Shown piece after piece: positions 8,053 through 15,656 of a stretch of DNA of 64,000 nt. The first letter of the stretch is position 1. Every line of letters starts with the position of its first letter. The stretch spans positions 62,001 to 126,000 of the forward strand of contig CAVVXS010000007.1 of assembly GCA_963752225.1 (NCBI GenBank). The letters run 5' to 3'. Both the position numbers and the translations under genes were made by a program. Source of the stretch: JBBROS01 sp963752225 (lineage in GTDB: Bacteria > Pseudomonadota > Alphaproteobacteria > Acetobacterales > Acetobacteraceae). Below the pieces are notes generated by a model. The model saw nothing but the letters and a program-made list of their open reading frames with translations. It was not told the DNA's origin and did not search any database.

Positions 8053-9234
8053 ATGCCGCCCGATTTGCCCCAACCCAACTCAGCCCAAACCGAACCTGGT
8101 CAACGCCGCTCCGAAGCCGCACGTGCGCCCGACGCCGGGATCCTCCGGCTGCGTGCGGTGCATCGTGCGGCGGCCGAGTTGCGCCGCGGCACGCCGGTGC
8201 TGCTGACCGGCAGCCAGCCCTTGGCGATCCTGGCGGCCGAAACTGCCGGCGCTGCCGGGTTGGCCGATCTCGAAGCGTTGACGTCCGGTCCGCCGCTGCT
8301 GCTGCTGGCGCCGGTCCGCGCCGCCGCCCTGCTGCGCCGCCCGGTCGAGCCGCAGCCGCCCGCCTTGGCGCTGCGCACCGCGGGGCTGTCGGACCCGGCG
8401 ATGTTGCGCGGCCTGGCCGATCCGACCGCCGCGCAGTTGCTGCGTGAGCCGCCGGAGCTGGCACCGTCGCCGGAGCTGGCGCCGGCCGCCTTGGCCTTGG
8501 CGAAGATCGGACGGCTGCTTCCGGCGGTGCTGGCCGCGCCGCTTCGCCCGGGCGCCGCGCGAACGGCTGCGGCGCGGGCGCTCTGGTCGGTGGCCGACGC
8601 CGACGTGTTGTCGCACCCCGATCGCGAGGCAAGCGGGCTCGTGCGGGTCGCCGAGGCGCACGTGCCGCTCGAGGATGCGCCCGACGCCCGGATCGTTGCC
8701 TTCCGCGCCCCGGATTCCGGGATCGAGCACCTGGCGATCCTGATCGGCCAGCCCGAGCACGCGACCGCGGCCGGCCCGCCGCCGCTCGTTCGGCTGCATT
8801 CGGAATGCTTCACCGGAGACCTGCTCGGCAGCCTTCGCTGCGACTGCGGCCCGCAACTGCGTGGCGCGCTGCGCCGCATGGGTGAGGAGCGCTGCGGCGT
8901 GCTGCTCTATCTGGCGCAGGAAGGGCGCGGGATCGGCTTGGTCAACAAGCTGCGGGCCTACGCGCTGCAGGAACGCGGCCTCGACACGGTGGACGCCAAC
9001 CGCGCGCTCGGCTGGAACGCCGACGAGCGCAACTTCCTCGTGGCGGCCACGATGCTCGAGCAGCTTCGCATTCCGGCGATCCGGCTGCTGACCAACAACC
9101 CCGACAAGATCGCCGCACTCGCCGCGTGCGGCATCGTGGTGGCCGGGCGGGAAGGGCTGGTGATCGAGCCGAATGGGGTCAACGACCATTACCTCGCGAC
9201 CAAGGCGCGGCGGTTCGGCCACCTGATCGGTTGA
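8053..9234 (+). CDS. ribA: GTP cyclohydrolase II with long N-terminal extension
   Basis: First committed step of riboflavin synthesis: opens GTP to a diaminopyrimidine phosphate, formate and pyrophosphate. The C-terminal ~200 residues are a clear RibA domain: HSECFTGDLLGSLRCDCGPQL (three zinc Cys), YLAQEGRGIGL, NKLRAYALQERGLDTVDANRALG, and TNNPDKI followed by the basic loop. The N-terminal ~190 residues are Ala/Pro-rich. They align only loosely with a dihydroxybutanone-phosphate synthase fold (ELRRGTPVLLTG) and lack its usual acidic active-site stretch, so I read it as a degenerate RibB-like domain. 393 aa from the ATG at 8053; an in-frame ATG at 7990 adds unconserved Arg-rich sequence. Confidence 0.92.
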   Translation: MPPDLPQPNSAQTEPGQRRSEAARAPDAGILRLRAVHRAAAELRRGTPVLLTGSQPLAILAAETAGAAGLADLEALTSGPPLLLLAPVRAAALLRRPVEPQPPALALRTAGLSDPAMLRGLADPTAAQLLREPPELAPSPELAPAALALAKIGRLLPAVLAAPLRPGAARTAAARALWSVADADVLSHPDREASGLVRVAEAHVPLEDAPDARIVAFRAPDSGIEHLAILIGQPEHATAAGPPPLVRLHSECFTGDLLGSLRCDCGPQLRGALRRMGEERCGVLLYLAQEGRGIGLVNKLRAYALQERGLDTVDANRALGWNADERNFLVAATMLEQLRIPAIRLLTNNPDKIAALAACGIVVAGREGLVIEPNGVNDHYLATKARRFGHLIG

Positions 9235-9280
9235 TCCTGAGCCCGTAACGAATGGCACGCGGCTTGCGAGAGGCTGGGTC

Positions 9281-9835
9281 ATGATCCTCCCCACGCCCGG
9301 GCCCGATCCGGCCTCCCGACTGTTCGGCTACGCCACTCCGCCCGATGGTGCGGGCCCGATCGGGCCCGATCAGCTTTGGCCGACCCCCATCACCATCACG
9401 CACGACGAGTTCATGCGCGGCCTCAACCCGCTGCATCATTTGCCGGGGGTCGGCATGATCTACCGGGCCGTCACGGGCGAAACGATCCCGGCGCCCATGC
9501 GGGTGCTTGGCGCCGGGATCGTCGGCGGCCCGCTCGGCGCGCTCGGCGCGGGGTTCATGGGCCTGCTCGAGGCGATCATCGCCATGAAGCCGGACCAGTC
9601 GCGCCCGGCAGTGCCGGCCGGCATGTCCGAGACGGGGTCCGAGGCCGGGGTGCAGCCGGTGACGCCGGGCACCCTGACGGCGGGCGCCTATACCACGCTG
9701 GCGACCGTGGCGCCGGAATGGCTTGGCGGCGGCACCATGCTCGCGGCGGCCGAGCCGGGCCGCGGCGCCGCCGCCTACCAGCAAGCCTCGGCGGAGTGGC
9801 AGCGTTCGGAGCTGCTGGAGAAGGGGCTGGCATGA
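9281..9835 (+). CDS. Hypothetical protein
   Basis: 184 aa, not recognised. The N-terminal half has short motifs typical of a conserved, not random, sequence (TITHDEFMRGLNPLHHLPGVGMIYRA). It is followed by a Gly-rich hydrophobic stretch (MRVLGAGIVGGPLGALGAGFMGLLEAIIAM, about 73-102) that could be one or two membrane helices or a glycine-zipper. The C-terminus is Ala/Glu-rich. The gene sits 46 bases after ribA and 10 bases before an L,D-transpeptidase gene on the same strand. The last gap includes GAGGAGG, a ribosome binding site for the next gene. It may be envelope-associated by neighbourhood; function unknown. Confidence 0.7.
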   Translation: MILPTPGPDPASRLFGYATPPDGAGPIGPDQLWPTPITITHDEFMRGLNPLHHLPGVGMIYRAVTGETIPAPMRVLGAGIVGGPLGALGAGFMGLLEAIIAMKPDQSRPAVPAGMSETGSEAGVQPVTPGTLTAGAYTTLATVAPEWLGGGTMLAAAEPGRGAAAYQQASAEWQRSELLEKGLA

Positions 9836-9845
9836 GGAGGCGGGG

Positions 9846-10340
9846 ATGAGCATCGCGACGATCGGCTCGGACGGGCTGCTGCAGCATGAGGGGCGGCGGT
9901 ATCGCGCCGCACTCGGCCGCGGCGGGATCCGGGCGGCGAAGATGGAAGGCGACGAGGCGACCCCAGCCGGGCTGCTGCCGCTGCGGCGCGTGCTGTTCCG
10001 GGCCGACCGCGTGCGACGTCCCCGGGCGGCGGCGCCGCTGCTGCCGCTGGCGCCGCACGACGGCTGGTGCGACGACCCGGCAGATCCCGCCTACAACCAG
10101 CCGGTGCGGCTGCCCTACGCAGGCCGGCACGAGGCGTTCTGGCGCTCGGATGCCCTCTACGACGTCATCGGCGTGCTCGGCTGGAACGACGCGCCGGTCG
10201 CCAAGAACCGTGGCAGCGCCATCTTCCTACATGTGGCCCGGCCGGATTACGCGCCCACCGAGGGCTGCGTCGCCTTGGCCCTGCCCGATCTGCTGGAGGT
10301 GCTGGCAGCCGGGTTGAGCGGGATCGACGTGCGCGGCTGA
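9846..10340 (+). CDS. L,D-transpeptidase (YkuD) family protein
   Basis: 164-aa protein with the YkuD fold signature. Characterised members use a catalytic Cys to make 3-3 peptidoglycan crosslinks or anchor proteins to the wall. Visible: KMEGDEATPAGLLPL near residues 30-45 (the KxGDxxTPxG strand), AFWRSDALYDVIGVLGWND, and FLHVARPDYAPTEGCVAL, where the His and the TEGC Cys form the catalytic pair. No signal peptide is evident, which is common in this short DUF-like alphaproteobacterial group. A strong GAGGCGGGG sequence precedes the ATG. Likely co-transcribed with the hypothetical gene upstream. Confidence 0.85.
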   Translation: MSIATIGSDGLLQHEGRRYRAALGRGGIRAAKMEGDEATPAGLLPLRRVLFRADRVRRPRAAAPLLPLAPHDGWCDDPADPAYNQPVRLPYAGRHEAFWRSDALYDVIGVLGWNDAPVAKNRGSAIFLHVARPDYAPTEGCVALALPDLLEVLAAGLSGIDVRG

Positions 10341-10368
10341 GCCGGGCGGCCGGCGTCCGACCTCGACC

Positions 10369-11400
10369 TCAGGCCGTCACCGCCTCGGCCAGGCCCAGCA
10401 TCTTGGCCGCCAGCGGGGTCTTGTCGGCATATTGCTTCCACGACGACGACCGTGCCACCGCCTGCCAGCGATCGACCGTGGCGTTGCCCATCGGCGTCAC
10501 CGCGACGCCGGCCGCGGCGAACACCCGGCCCAGCTCGGCGTCGTCGGCCTTGGCGCCGGCCAGGTTGAACGGGACCATCTCCTCGCCGACCGCCAGCATC
10601 GCCTCCTGTTGCGGCTTCGTCAGCGTGTCCCAGACCGCCTTCGAAATCATGATCGGCTCGAGGATGAAGAAGAAGCTGCGTTCCCCTGGCGTGGTCATGT
10701 ATTTCGACGCTTCCTCGAGCTTGAAGCTGAGGAACGAGCTCGATGAGGTGCAAGCGGCGTCCATCACCCCGGTCTTCATGCCCATGTAGACCTCGTTGGA
10801 CGGCATCGACGACACCGACGCGCCGGCGGCGAGGAACATTTCGTCCATCTCGCGCGAACCGCCGCGAATTTTCATGCCGCGGGCGTCGGCGGGCTCGATC
10901 AGCGGCTTGGTGCGCGACGCCATGCCGCCCGACTGCCACATCCAGCTCAGCAGCACGACGCCTTTGCTGTCCAGCAGCGCCGTCAGCTCGCGCCCGATCG
11001 GGCTGCTGCGCCAGGCGTAGCCCTGGGCGTAGCTCGTCACCAGCGCTGGCATGAAGGAGATGTTGAACTCGTGCACTTCGCCCCCGGCATAGGTGAGCGG
11101 GATCAAGGCGATGTCGAGCGCGCCTTTGCGCAAGCCGCTGAACTGGGCGAAGGTCTTCATCAGCGAGCCGTTCGGATACACCTCGAACTTCAGCGACCCG
11201 CCGGTCCGCTCGCTGACCAGGTCGGCGAAGCGGTGGCACATGCGGTCGCGGAAGTCGCCGGTCTCGCCGGAGCTGCCGGGGAATTGGTGGGCGATGCGCA
11301 GCAGCCGCGGGGTGCCTTGCGCCCGGCCGAGCGTGGCCGGCAGCGCCAGGGCGGCGCCAGCCGCGAGGTTCAGCGCGCCGCGGCGGGAGAGTGGGGTCAT
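10369..11400 (-). CDS. TRAP transporter solute receptor, DctP family (orphan)
   Basis: 343-aa periplasmic receptor of the DctP/TAXI-independent TRAP class, normally paired with DctQ/DctM to import carboxylates using an ion gradient. The N-terminus has a twin-arginine-like start (SRRGALNLAAGAALALPATLGRAQ). The DctP core includes RIAHQFPGSSGETGD, LKFEVYPNGSLMK, the loop GMKIRGGSREMDEMFLAAGASVSSMPSNEVYMGMKTGVMDA that carries the carboxylate-binding Arg, and the aromatic motif ISKAVWDTLTK. GGAGG lies ten bases before the ATG. No DctQ or DctM gene occurs in the window, so its membrane partner is elsewhere or it acts in sensing. Divergent from a TauD-type dioxygenase 74 bases away. Confidence 0.9.
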   Translation of the reverse strand: MTPLSRRGALNLAAGAALALPATLGRAQGTPRLLRIAHQFPGSSGETGDFRDRMCHRFADLVSERTGGSLKFEVYPNGSLMKTFAQFSGLRKGALDIALIPLTYAGGEVHEFNISFMPALVTSYAQGYAWRSSPIGRELTALLDSKGVVLLSWMWQSGGMASRTKPLIEPADARGMKIRGGSREMDEMFLAAGASVSSMPSNEVYMGMKTGVMDAACTSSSSFLSFKLEEASKYMTTPGERSFFFILEPIMISKAVWDTLTKPQQEAMLAVGEEMVPFNLAGAKADDAELGRVFAAAGVAVTPMGNATVDRWQAVARSSSWKQYADKTPLAAKMLGLAEAVTA

Positions 11401-11474
11401 CGCGTCCTCCGATTGGCCGGCCCTTGGCTGGGCCTATCGGCAGGCTACAATGGCGCCCGGGAGGACGCCACAGC

Positions 11475-12299
11475 ATGGACATCCGCAAGATCGCCGGGGC
11501 ACTCGGCGCCGAAATCCATGGGGTGGACCTGTCCAGGCCGCTGGGCGACGAGATCGTGCGGGCGATCCGCCAGGCGCTGCTGGACCACCTCGTGATCTTC
11601 TTCCGCGACCAGGACCTCGACCCGGCCCGGTTCCGGCAGTTCGCCGCCTGCTTCGGAACGCCGGTCGAATATCCGTTCGTGCGCGGACTCGAGGGCTTCC
11701 CGGAGATCATCCAGGTGCTCAAGCGCGAGGACGAGCGGAGCAATTTCGGCGGCATCTGGCACGCCGACACCACCTACCTCCAGGAGCCGCCGATGGGCAG
11801 CATCCTGCTTGCCCGCGAACTGCCGCCCTATGGGGGCGACACGCTGTTCGCGAACCAGTACTTGGCATTCGAGGCGCTGTCCCCGGGGTTGCAGGAAACG
11901 CTGACCGGCCTGCGGGCGGTCAGCACCTCGGCCAAGGCGGACGTGAGCAAGACGCGCGAAGACCGGGTCAAGGACAGCGGCGCGGATGCTGCCAAGCAGG
12001 ACTACGTCGCCGAGCACCCCGCCGTGCGGACCCACCCCGAGACCGGCCGCCGCGCGCTGTATGTCAACGTCGCCCACACCGCCCGCTTCGCCGGCTGGAC
12101 GGAGGCGGAAAGCGCGCCGCTGCTCGACTACCTGTTCGCGCACCAGGTGAAGCCGGAGTTCACCTGCCGCTTTCGCTGGACGCCGAACGCGATCGCGTTC
12201 TGGGACAACCGCGCCGCCCAGCATAACCCGGTCAACGACTACCACGGGTTCCGGCGGCTGATGCACCGCATTACCCTGGCGGGCGACAAGCCTCGGTAA
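11475..12299 (+). CDS. TauD/TfdA-family Fe(II)/2-oxoglutarate dioxygenase
   Basis: 274-aa cytosolic non-heme iron dioxygenase. Family members (taurine, alkyl sulfate, 2,4-D dioxygenases) couple 2-oxoglutarate decarboxylation to hydroxylation of a small organic acid. The iron triad is visible: His96 and Asp98 in GIWHADTTY and the distal His in AQHNPVNDYHG, with the 2-oxoglutarate Arg in FRRLMHRITL. The N-terminus IAGALGAEIHGVDLSRPL is the typical TauD opening. The start follows GGGAGG. Head-to-head with the orphan DctP receptor, which could deliver the substrate. Exact substrate not deducible. Confidence 0.9.
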   Translation: MDIRKIAGALGAEIHGVDLSRPLGDEIVRAIRQALLDHLVIFFRDQDLDPARFRQFAACFGTPVEYPFVRGLEGFPEIIQVLKREDERSNFGGIWHADTTYLQEPPMGSILLARELPPYGGDTLFANQYLAFEALSPGLQETLTGLRAVSTSAKADVSKTREDRVKDSGADAAKQDYVAEHPAVRTHPETGRRALYVNVAHTARFAGWTEAESAPLLDYLFAHQVKPEFTCRFRWTPNAIAFWDNRAAQHNPVNDYHGFRRLMHRITLAGDKPR

Positions 12300-12357
12300 C
12301 AGGGAACTTTCCCCACCGTTGGGCGCTTGTTCCGCGTCGTCAAGCGGAGTTGCCGGT

Positions 12358-12531
12358 ATGTTGAAGTGGGCGCTGATCTTCTTCGTGATCTCGATCGTGG
12401 CCGGGTTCTTCGGCTTCAGCGGCGTTTCGGCGGCTTCAGCGGGCATCGCGAAGATCCTGTTCTTCGTCGCCATCGCTATTTTTCTCGTATTCCTGGCGCT
12501 CGCCTTGTTTGCCGGACAAGCTATCCTCTGA
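12358..12531 (+). CDS. DUF1328 (YtjA-type) small membrane protein
   Basis: 57-aa protein with two predicted membrane helices: WALIFFVISIVAGFFGF and AKILFFVAIAIFLVFLALALF. This is the standard layout of DUF1328, a widespread family of tiny inner-membrane proteins of unknown role in proteobacteria. The ATG is preceded by AAGCGGAG. It lies 58 bases after the dioxygenase and 26 bases before a secreted repeat protein. Confidence 0.88.
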   Translation: MLKWALIFFVISIVAGFFGFSGVSAASAGIAKILFFVAIAIFLVFLALALFAGQAIL

Positions 12532-12557
12532 GCCACGTCGCGACCACGGGAGGGACC

Positions 12558-12938
12558 ATGCAGCGCCGCATCGGATGGGTTGTCATATGCGGCCTGCTGG
12601 CCGGGTTCGCCGGGACTGCAAACGCGCAGCAGTTGGGCGGAGCGCAAACCGGGCCTGGCATGGGCGGGATGGGCACGGGCGGAATGGGCATGGGCATGGG
12701 CGCGCCCGGCATGGGGGCGCCGGGCATGGGCGCGCAAGGGATGGGCGCGCAAGGGATGGGGACGCAGGGCATGGACCGGTATCGGCTGCCCGGCATGGGA
12801 ATGGGAACCGGCATGGATCGCCGCCCGGGGCCCGGCATGCAGGACCGGGTCGACGATGGCCGCACGCCGGCGCCGCCGCGGGCGCGGCAGGGCACCCAGC
12901 CGCAGCAACGCCAAGGGCGGAACGGCAACGATGGCTGA
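12558..12938 (+). CDS. Secreted Gly/Met-repeat protein, function unknown
   Basis: 126 aa. A Sec signal peptide (RRIGWVVICGLLAGFAGTANAQQ) ends near residue 24. Residues about 33-75 are built of GMG-type units (GMGTGGMGMGMG, then GAPGMGAPGMG and AQGMGAQGMG). The C-terminal third is Arg/Pro/Gln-rich and polar. The repeat is also visible in the DNA as back-to-back 15-18-base units. There is no Cys. Met-rich periplasmic peptides elsewhere can bind copper, but nothing here proves that. GGGAGGG precedes the ATG. Not otherwise recognised. Confidence 0.72.
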   Translation: MQRRIGWVVICGLLAGFAGTANAQQLGGAQTGPGMGGMGTGGMGMGMGAPGMGAPGMGAQGMGAQGMGTQGMDRYRLPGMGMGTGMDRRPGPGMQDRVDDGRTPAPPRARQGTQPQQRQGRNGNDG

Positions 12939-12943
12939 TAGCG

Positions 12944-12970
12944 TGGCGGGACCGTTCCGACGGTCCGCCA
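12944..12970. terminator. Convergent terminator-like hairpin
   Basis: TGGCGG(G)ACCG pairs with CGGTCCGCCA around a six-base loop, a ten-base-pair GC stem with one bulged G. It stands between the ends of the Gly/Met-repeat gene (+) and mlaF (-) and could stop transcription from both sides. No strong T-run follows, so termination is inferred from position. Confidence 0.5.
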
Positions 12971-13003
12971 GGTCGGACCTGAACCGGCCGCAGCCGTGAC
13001 GGG

Positions 13004-13786
13004 CTAGCGCCGCAGCTCCATCTGGATCGGCCCTTCGCGGCGGCCATGGGTGAACTGATCCACCATCGCGTTGCCGCTGTGCATCAGCTCCGCGGCGGCG
13101 CCCTGCCATACGAGCTTGCCTCGGAACAGCATCGCCGCACGGTCGCCGATCCGCGTGGCGCTCGCCATGTCGTGGGTGATGGCGACCGCGGTGCTGCCGA
13201 GGCGCTTGACGCAATCGACGATCAGCCCGTCAATCACGGCGCCCATGATCGGGTCGAGGCCGGTCGTGGGTTCGTCGAAGAACAGGATGTCGGGTTGGCC
13301 GGCGATCGCGCGTGCGAGGCCGACGCGTTTCTGCATGCCGCCCGACAGCTCGGCCGGTGACAGATCGCCAACGCTCGGGTCGAGGCCCACCTGCTGCAGC
13401 ACCTCCGCGGCCTTCGCGCGGGCGGCGGTGCGGCTGACGGTGTGCCGGGCCAGCAGGCCGAAGGCGACGTTCTCCCAGACCGGCAGGCTGTCGAACAGCG
13501 CGCCGCCCTGGAACAACATGCCGATTCCGGCCCGCGCCTGCTCGGCCTCGTGCGCCGGCAAGGCGAGCACGTCGCGGCCGTCGATCGCGATCGTGCCCTC
13601 GTCGGGCTCGATCAGGCCGAGGATGCATTTCAGCAGCACCGACTTGCCGCTGCCGGACCCGCCGATCACCACGGTGGACGTGCCCGGCGCGATATCGAGG
13701 TCGATGCCGTCCAGCACCTGCTTGGCGCCGAACGCCTTGCGCAGGCCGCGGATGCGGATCTTGGGCACGCTCGCCACCTCGTTCAT
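13004..13786 (-). CDS. mlaF: ABC transporter ATP-binding protein, MlaF type
   Basis: 260-aa cytoplasmic ATPase of the Mla/MCE lipid-transport class, which moves phospholipids between the membranes of Gram-negative bacteria. Walker A is GGSGSGKSVLLK near residue 40, the Q-loop is GMLFQGGALFDSLPVWENV (the LFDSLPVWENV stretch is typical of MlaF), the signature is LSGGMQKRVGLARAI, Walker B is ILFFDEPTTGLDP and the switch His is in AITHDM. Start ATG overlaps the stop of mlaE (ATGA). MlaD/MlaC genes do not follow it, so the periplasmic components are elsewhere. Confidence 0.92.
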   Translation of the reverse strand: MNEVASVPKIRIRGLRKAFGAKQVLDGIDLDIAPGTSTVVIGGSGSGKSVLLKCILGLIEPDEGTIAIDGRDVLALPAHEAEQARAGIGMLFQGGALFDSLPVWENVAFGLLARHTVSRTAARAKAAEVLQQVGLDPSVGDLSPAELSGGMQKRVGLARAIAGQPDILFFDEPTTGLDPIMGAVIDGLIVDCVKRLGSTAVAITHDMASATRIGDRAAMLFRGKLVWQGAAAELMHSGNAMVDQFTHGRREGPIQMELRR

Positions 13787-14568
13787 CGTGCGAAGAACAG
13801 CTCGGTCAGCACGTAATCGAACGCCAGGATGAGGATGCTCGCCGTGACGACGGCGTTGGTGGTCGCCGCACCCACGCCCTGCGCCCCGCCGCGGCTGTTG
13901 TAGCCGTGGAAGCACCCCATCAGCGCCACGATGAAGCCGAACGCGCCCGCTTTGGCCAACCCGGCGACGACGTCGTTGATGCGCAGGATGTCGGCGGTCG
14001 CCCTGAGATAGGCGAGCGGCGTGAAGCCAAGCTTGACGGTCGCGACCAGGAAACCGCCGCCGACCCCGAGGATGTCGGCGACCAGCACCAGGAGCGGCAG
14101 CGCGAGCAGCCCGGCCAGCAGCCGTGGCGCGATCAGGTACTTCATCGGGCTGGTGGACAACGTGCCGAGCGCGTCGATCTGGTCGGTGACGCGCATGGTG
14201 CCGAGCTCGGCGGCCATCGCCGCGCCCACGCGCCCCGCCACCATCAGCCCGGCCAGCACCGGTCCGAGCTCGCGCACCACCGACAGCACGACCACCTGGG
14301 CGGTGGCGCTCTCGGCGTTGAACCGGGCGAAGCCGGTATAGCTTTGCAGCGCGATCACCATGCCCGAGAACACGGCCGTCAGCGCCACCACCGGCAGGCT
14401 GAAGAAGGCGAACTCGATGAACGCCTGCCCGAACATGCGGCCGTAGAACGGCGGCCGCACGAGGTGCGACAGGCCTTCGGCGCCGAACAGGGCGACGGCG
14501 CCGGTGCGGCGGACGGCGCCGATCGCGCCGCGGCCGACGGTCGCGACGGCGTCGAGCGGCCCGGTCAT
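13783..14568 (-). CDS. mlaE: ABC transporter permease, MlaE type
   Basis: 261-aa inner-membrane permease partner of the MlaF ATPase. Family marks: FYGRMFGQAFIEFAFFSLPVVALTAVFSGMVIALQSY, VVLSVVRELGPVLAGLMVAGRVGAAMAAELGTMRVTDQIDAL (the conserved coupling segment), and a C-terminal set of helices with GAFGFIVALMGCFHGYNSRGGAQGVG. About five to six membrane segments. It overlaps alr upstream and mlaF downstream by four bases each, so all three are translationally linked. Confidence 0.92.
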   Translation of the reverse strand: MTGPLDAVATVGRGAIGAVRRTGAVALFGAEGLSHLVRPPFYGRMFGQAFIEFAFFSLPVVALTAVFSGMVIALQSYTGFARFNAESATAQVVVLSVVRELGPVLAGLMVAGRVGAAMAAELGTMRVTDQIDALGTLSTSPMKYLIAPRLLAGLLALPLLVLVADILGVGGGFLVATVKLGFTPLAYLRATADILRINDVVAGLAKAGAFGFIVALMGCFHGYNSRGGAQGVGAATTNAVVTASILILAFDYVLTELFFAR

Positions 14569-15656
14569 GCCGGCAGGTAGGTCCGGCGGTAGCGCGGGCC
14601 GAGACTGGTCAGGATTTCGTAGCCGTTGGTGCCGGCGCGCTCGGCCACGGCGTCGACCGGCAGAAGCGGGCCGATCAGCTCGAGCGGGGCGCCCGGGACG
14701 GCGCCGGGCACGTCGGTCACGTCGAAAGTGGTCAGGTCCATGGACACACGCCCTACCAGCGGGACGGGCCTGCCGTCAAAGCACGCCACGGCACGGTTGC
14801 CGAGGCTGCGCAGGTAGCCGTCGGCGTAGCCCACCGAGACGGTGGCGATGCGGCTCGGCCGCGGTGCGGTCCATTGCCCGTTATAGCCGACCCGGCCGCC
14901 CGCCGGCACGTCGCGAACCTGCAGGATGCGGGCGAGCAGCGTCACCACGGCGCGCATCGGGTTCGGGCGGCCGGGCGTCGGGTTCACGCCATAGAGCGCG
15001 GCGCCGGGCCGGGCGAGGTCGGACGCGAAGCCGTCGCCGAGGAACAAGCCGGACGAATTGGCAAAGCTGCGCGGCGCCCGTGGCAAGCGGCCGCAGGCCG
15101 CGGCAAAGGCCCGGCGCTGCTGCTCGCTGACCGGGTCGGCCGGGTCTTCGGCCGAGACGAGGTGGGTCATGACGTAGTCGAGGCCGATGCCGGCCAGGCG
15201 CCCCGGCTCGGCGGCGAGCACGTCGACGTCGGCCGGCGCCAGGCCCAGCCGGTTCATGCCGGTGTCGACATGCAGCAGGGCGGGCAGGACGCGCCCGGCG
15301 GCGCGCGCCGCAACGCCCCATGCACCGATCTCCGCCAGCGAGCCGAGCACCGGCCGGATGTCGTGGCGGACGTATTGGCCCGCCGTGCCGGGCCACAGGC
15401 CGTTCAGCACGGCCAGCATGGTGCCGGGCAGATAGGGACGCAGCGCCAACGCTTCGTCCAGGTGGGCGACAAAGACATGGCGGCACCCGGCGGCGTGCAG
15501 CGCCTGCGCCACCGGCCCCGCGCCCAGCCCGTAGGCGTCGGCCTTGAGCACCGCGGCGACGGCCCCCGGCGCGCGGGTGCGTAGGAGGCACCAGTTGTGG
15601 ACGAGGGCGGCGAGGTCGATCCGGAGTTCGGTGGGAGCCTCAGTGGCCGGCGTCAT
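14565..15656 (-). CDS. alr: Alanine racemase
   Basis: PLP enzyme that interconverts L- and D-alanine for peptidoglycan, 363 aa, normal length. The PLP lysine is Lys38 in AVLKADAYGLGA, the substrate-side Tyr lies in VGYNGQW, and the C-terminal domain carries RVSMDLTTFDVTD. HVDTGMNRLGL and YGVNPTP complete the pattern. Its start overlaps the end of dnaB by 17 bases and its end overlaps mlaE by four, so it is the middle gene of a dnaB–alr–mlaE–mlaF unit. Confidence 0.94.
   Translation of the reverse strand: MTPATEAPTELRIDLAALVHNWCLLRTRAPGAVAAVLKADAYGLGAGPVAQALHAAGCRHVFVAHLDEALALRPYLPGTMLAVLNGLWPGTAGQYVRHDIRPVLGSLAEIGAWGVAARAAGRVLPALLHVDTGMNRLGLAPADVDVLAAEPGRLAGIGLDYVMTHLVSAEDPADPVSEQQRRAFAAACGRLPRAPRSFANSSGLFLGDGFASDLARPGAALYGVNPTPGRPNPMRAVVTLLARILQVRDVPAGGRVGYNGQWTAPRPSRIATVSVGYADGYLRSLGNRAVACFDGRPVPLVGRVSMDLTTFDVTDVPGAVPGAPLELIGPLLPVDAVAERAGTNGYEILTSLGPRYRRTYLPA

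Noticed and set aside
12650..12780. Tandem repeats that might be a CRISPR-like array
   Set aside because: Units are short, in frame and encode GMG repeats of a secreted protein; no spacers and no cas genes.
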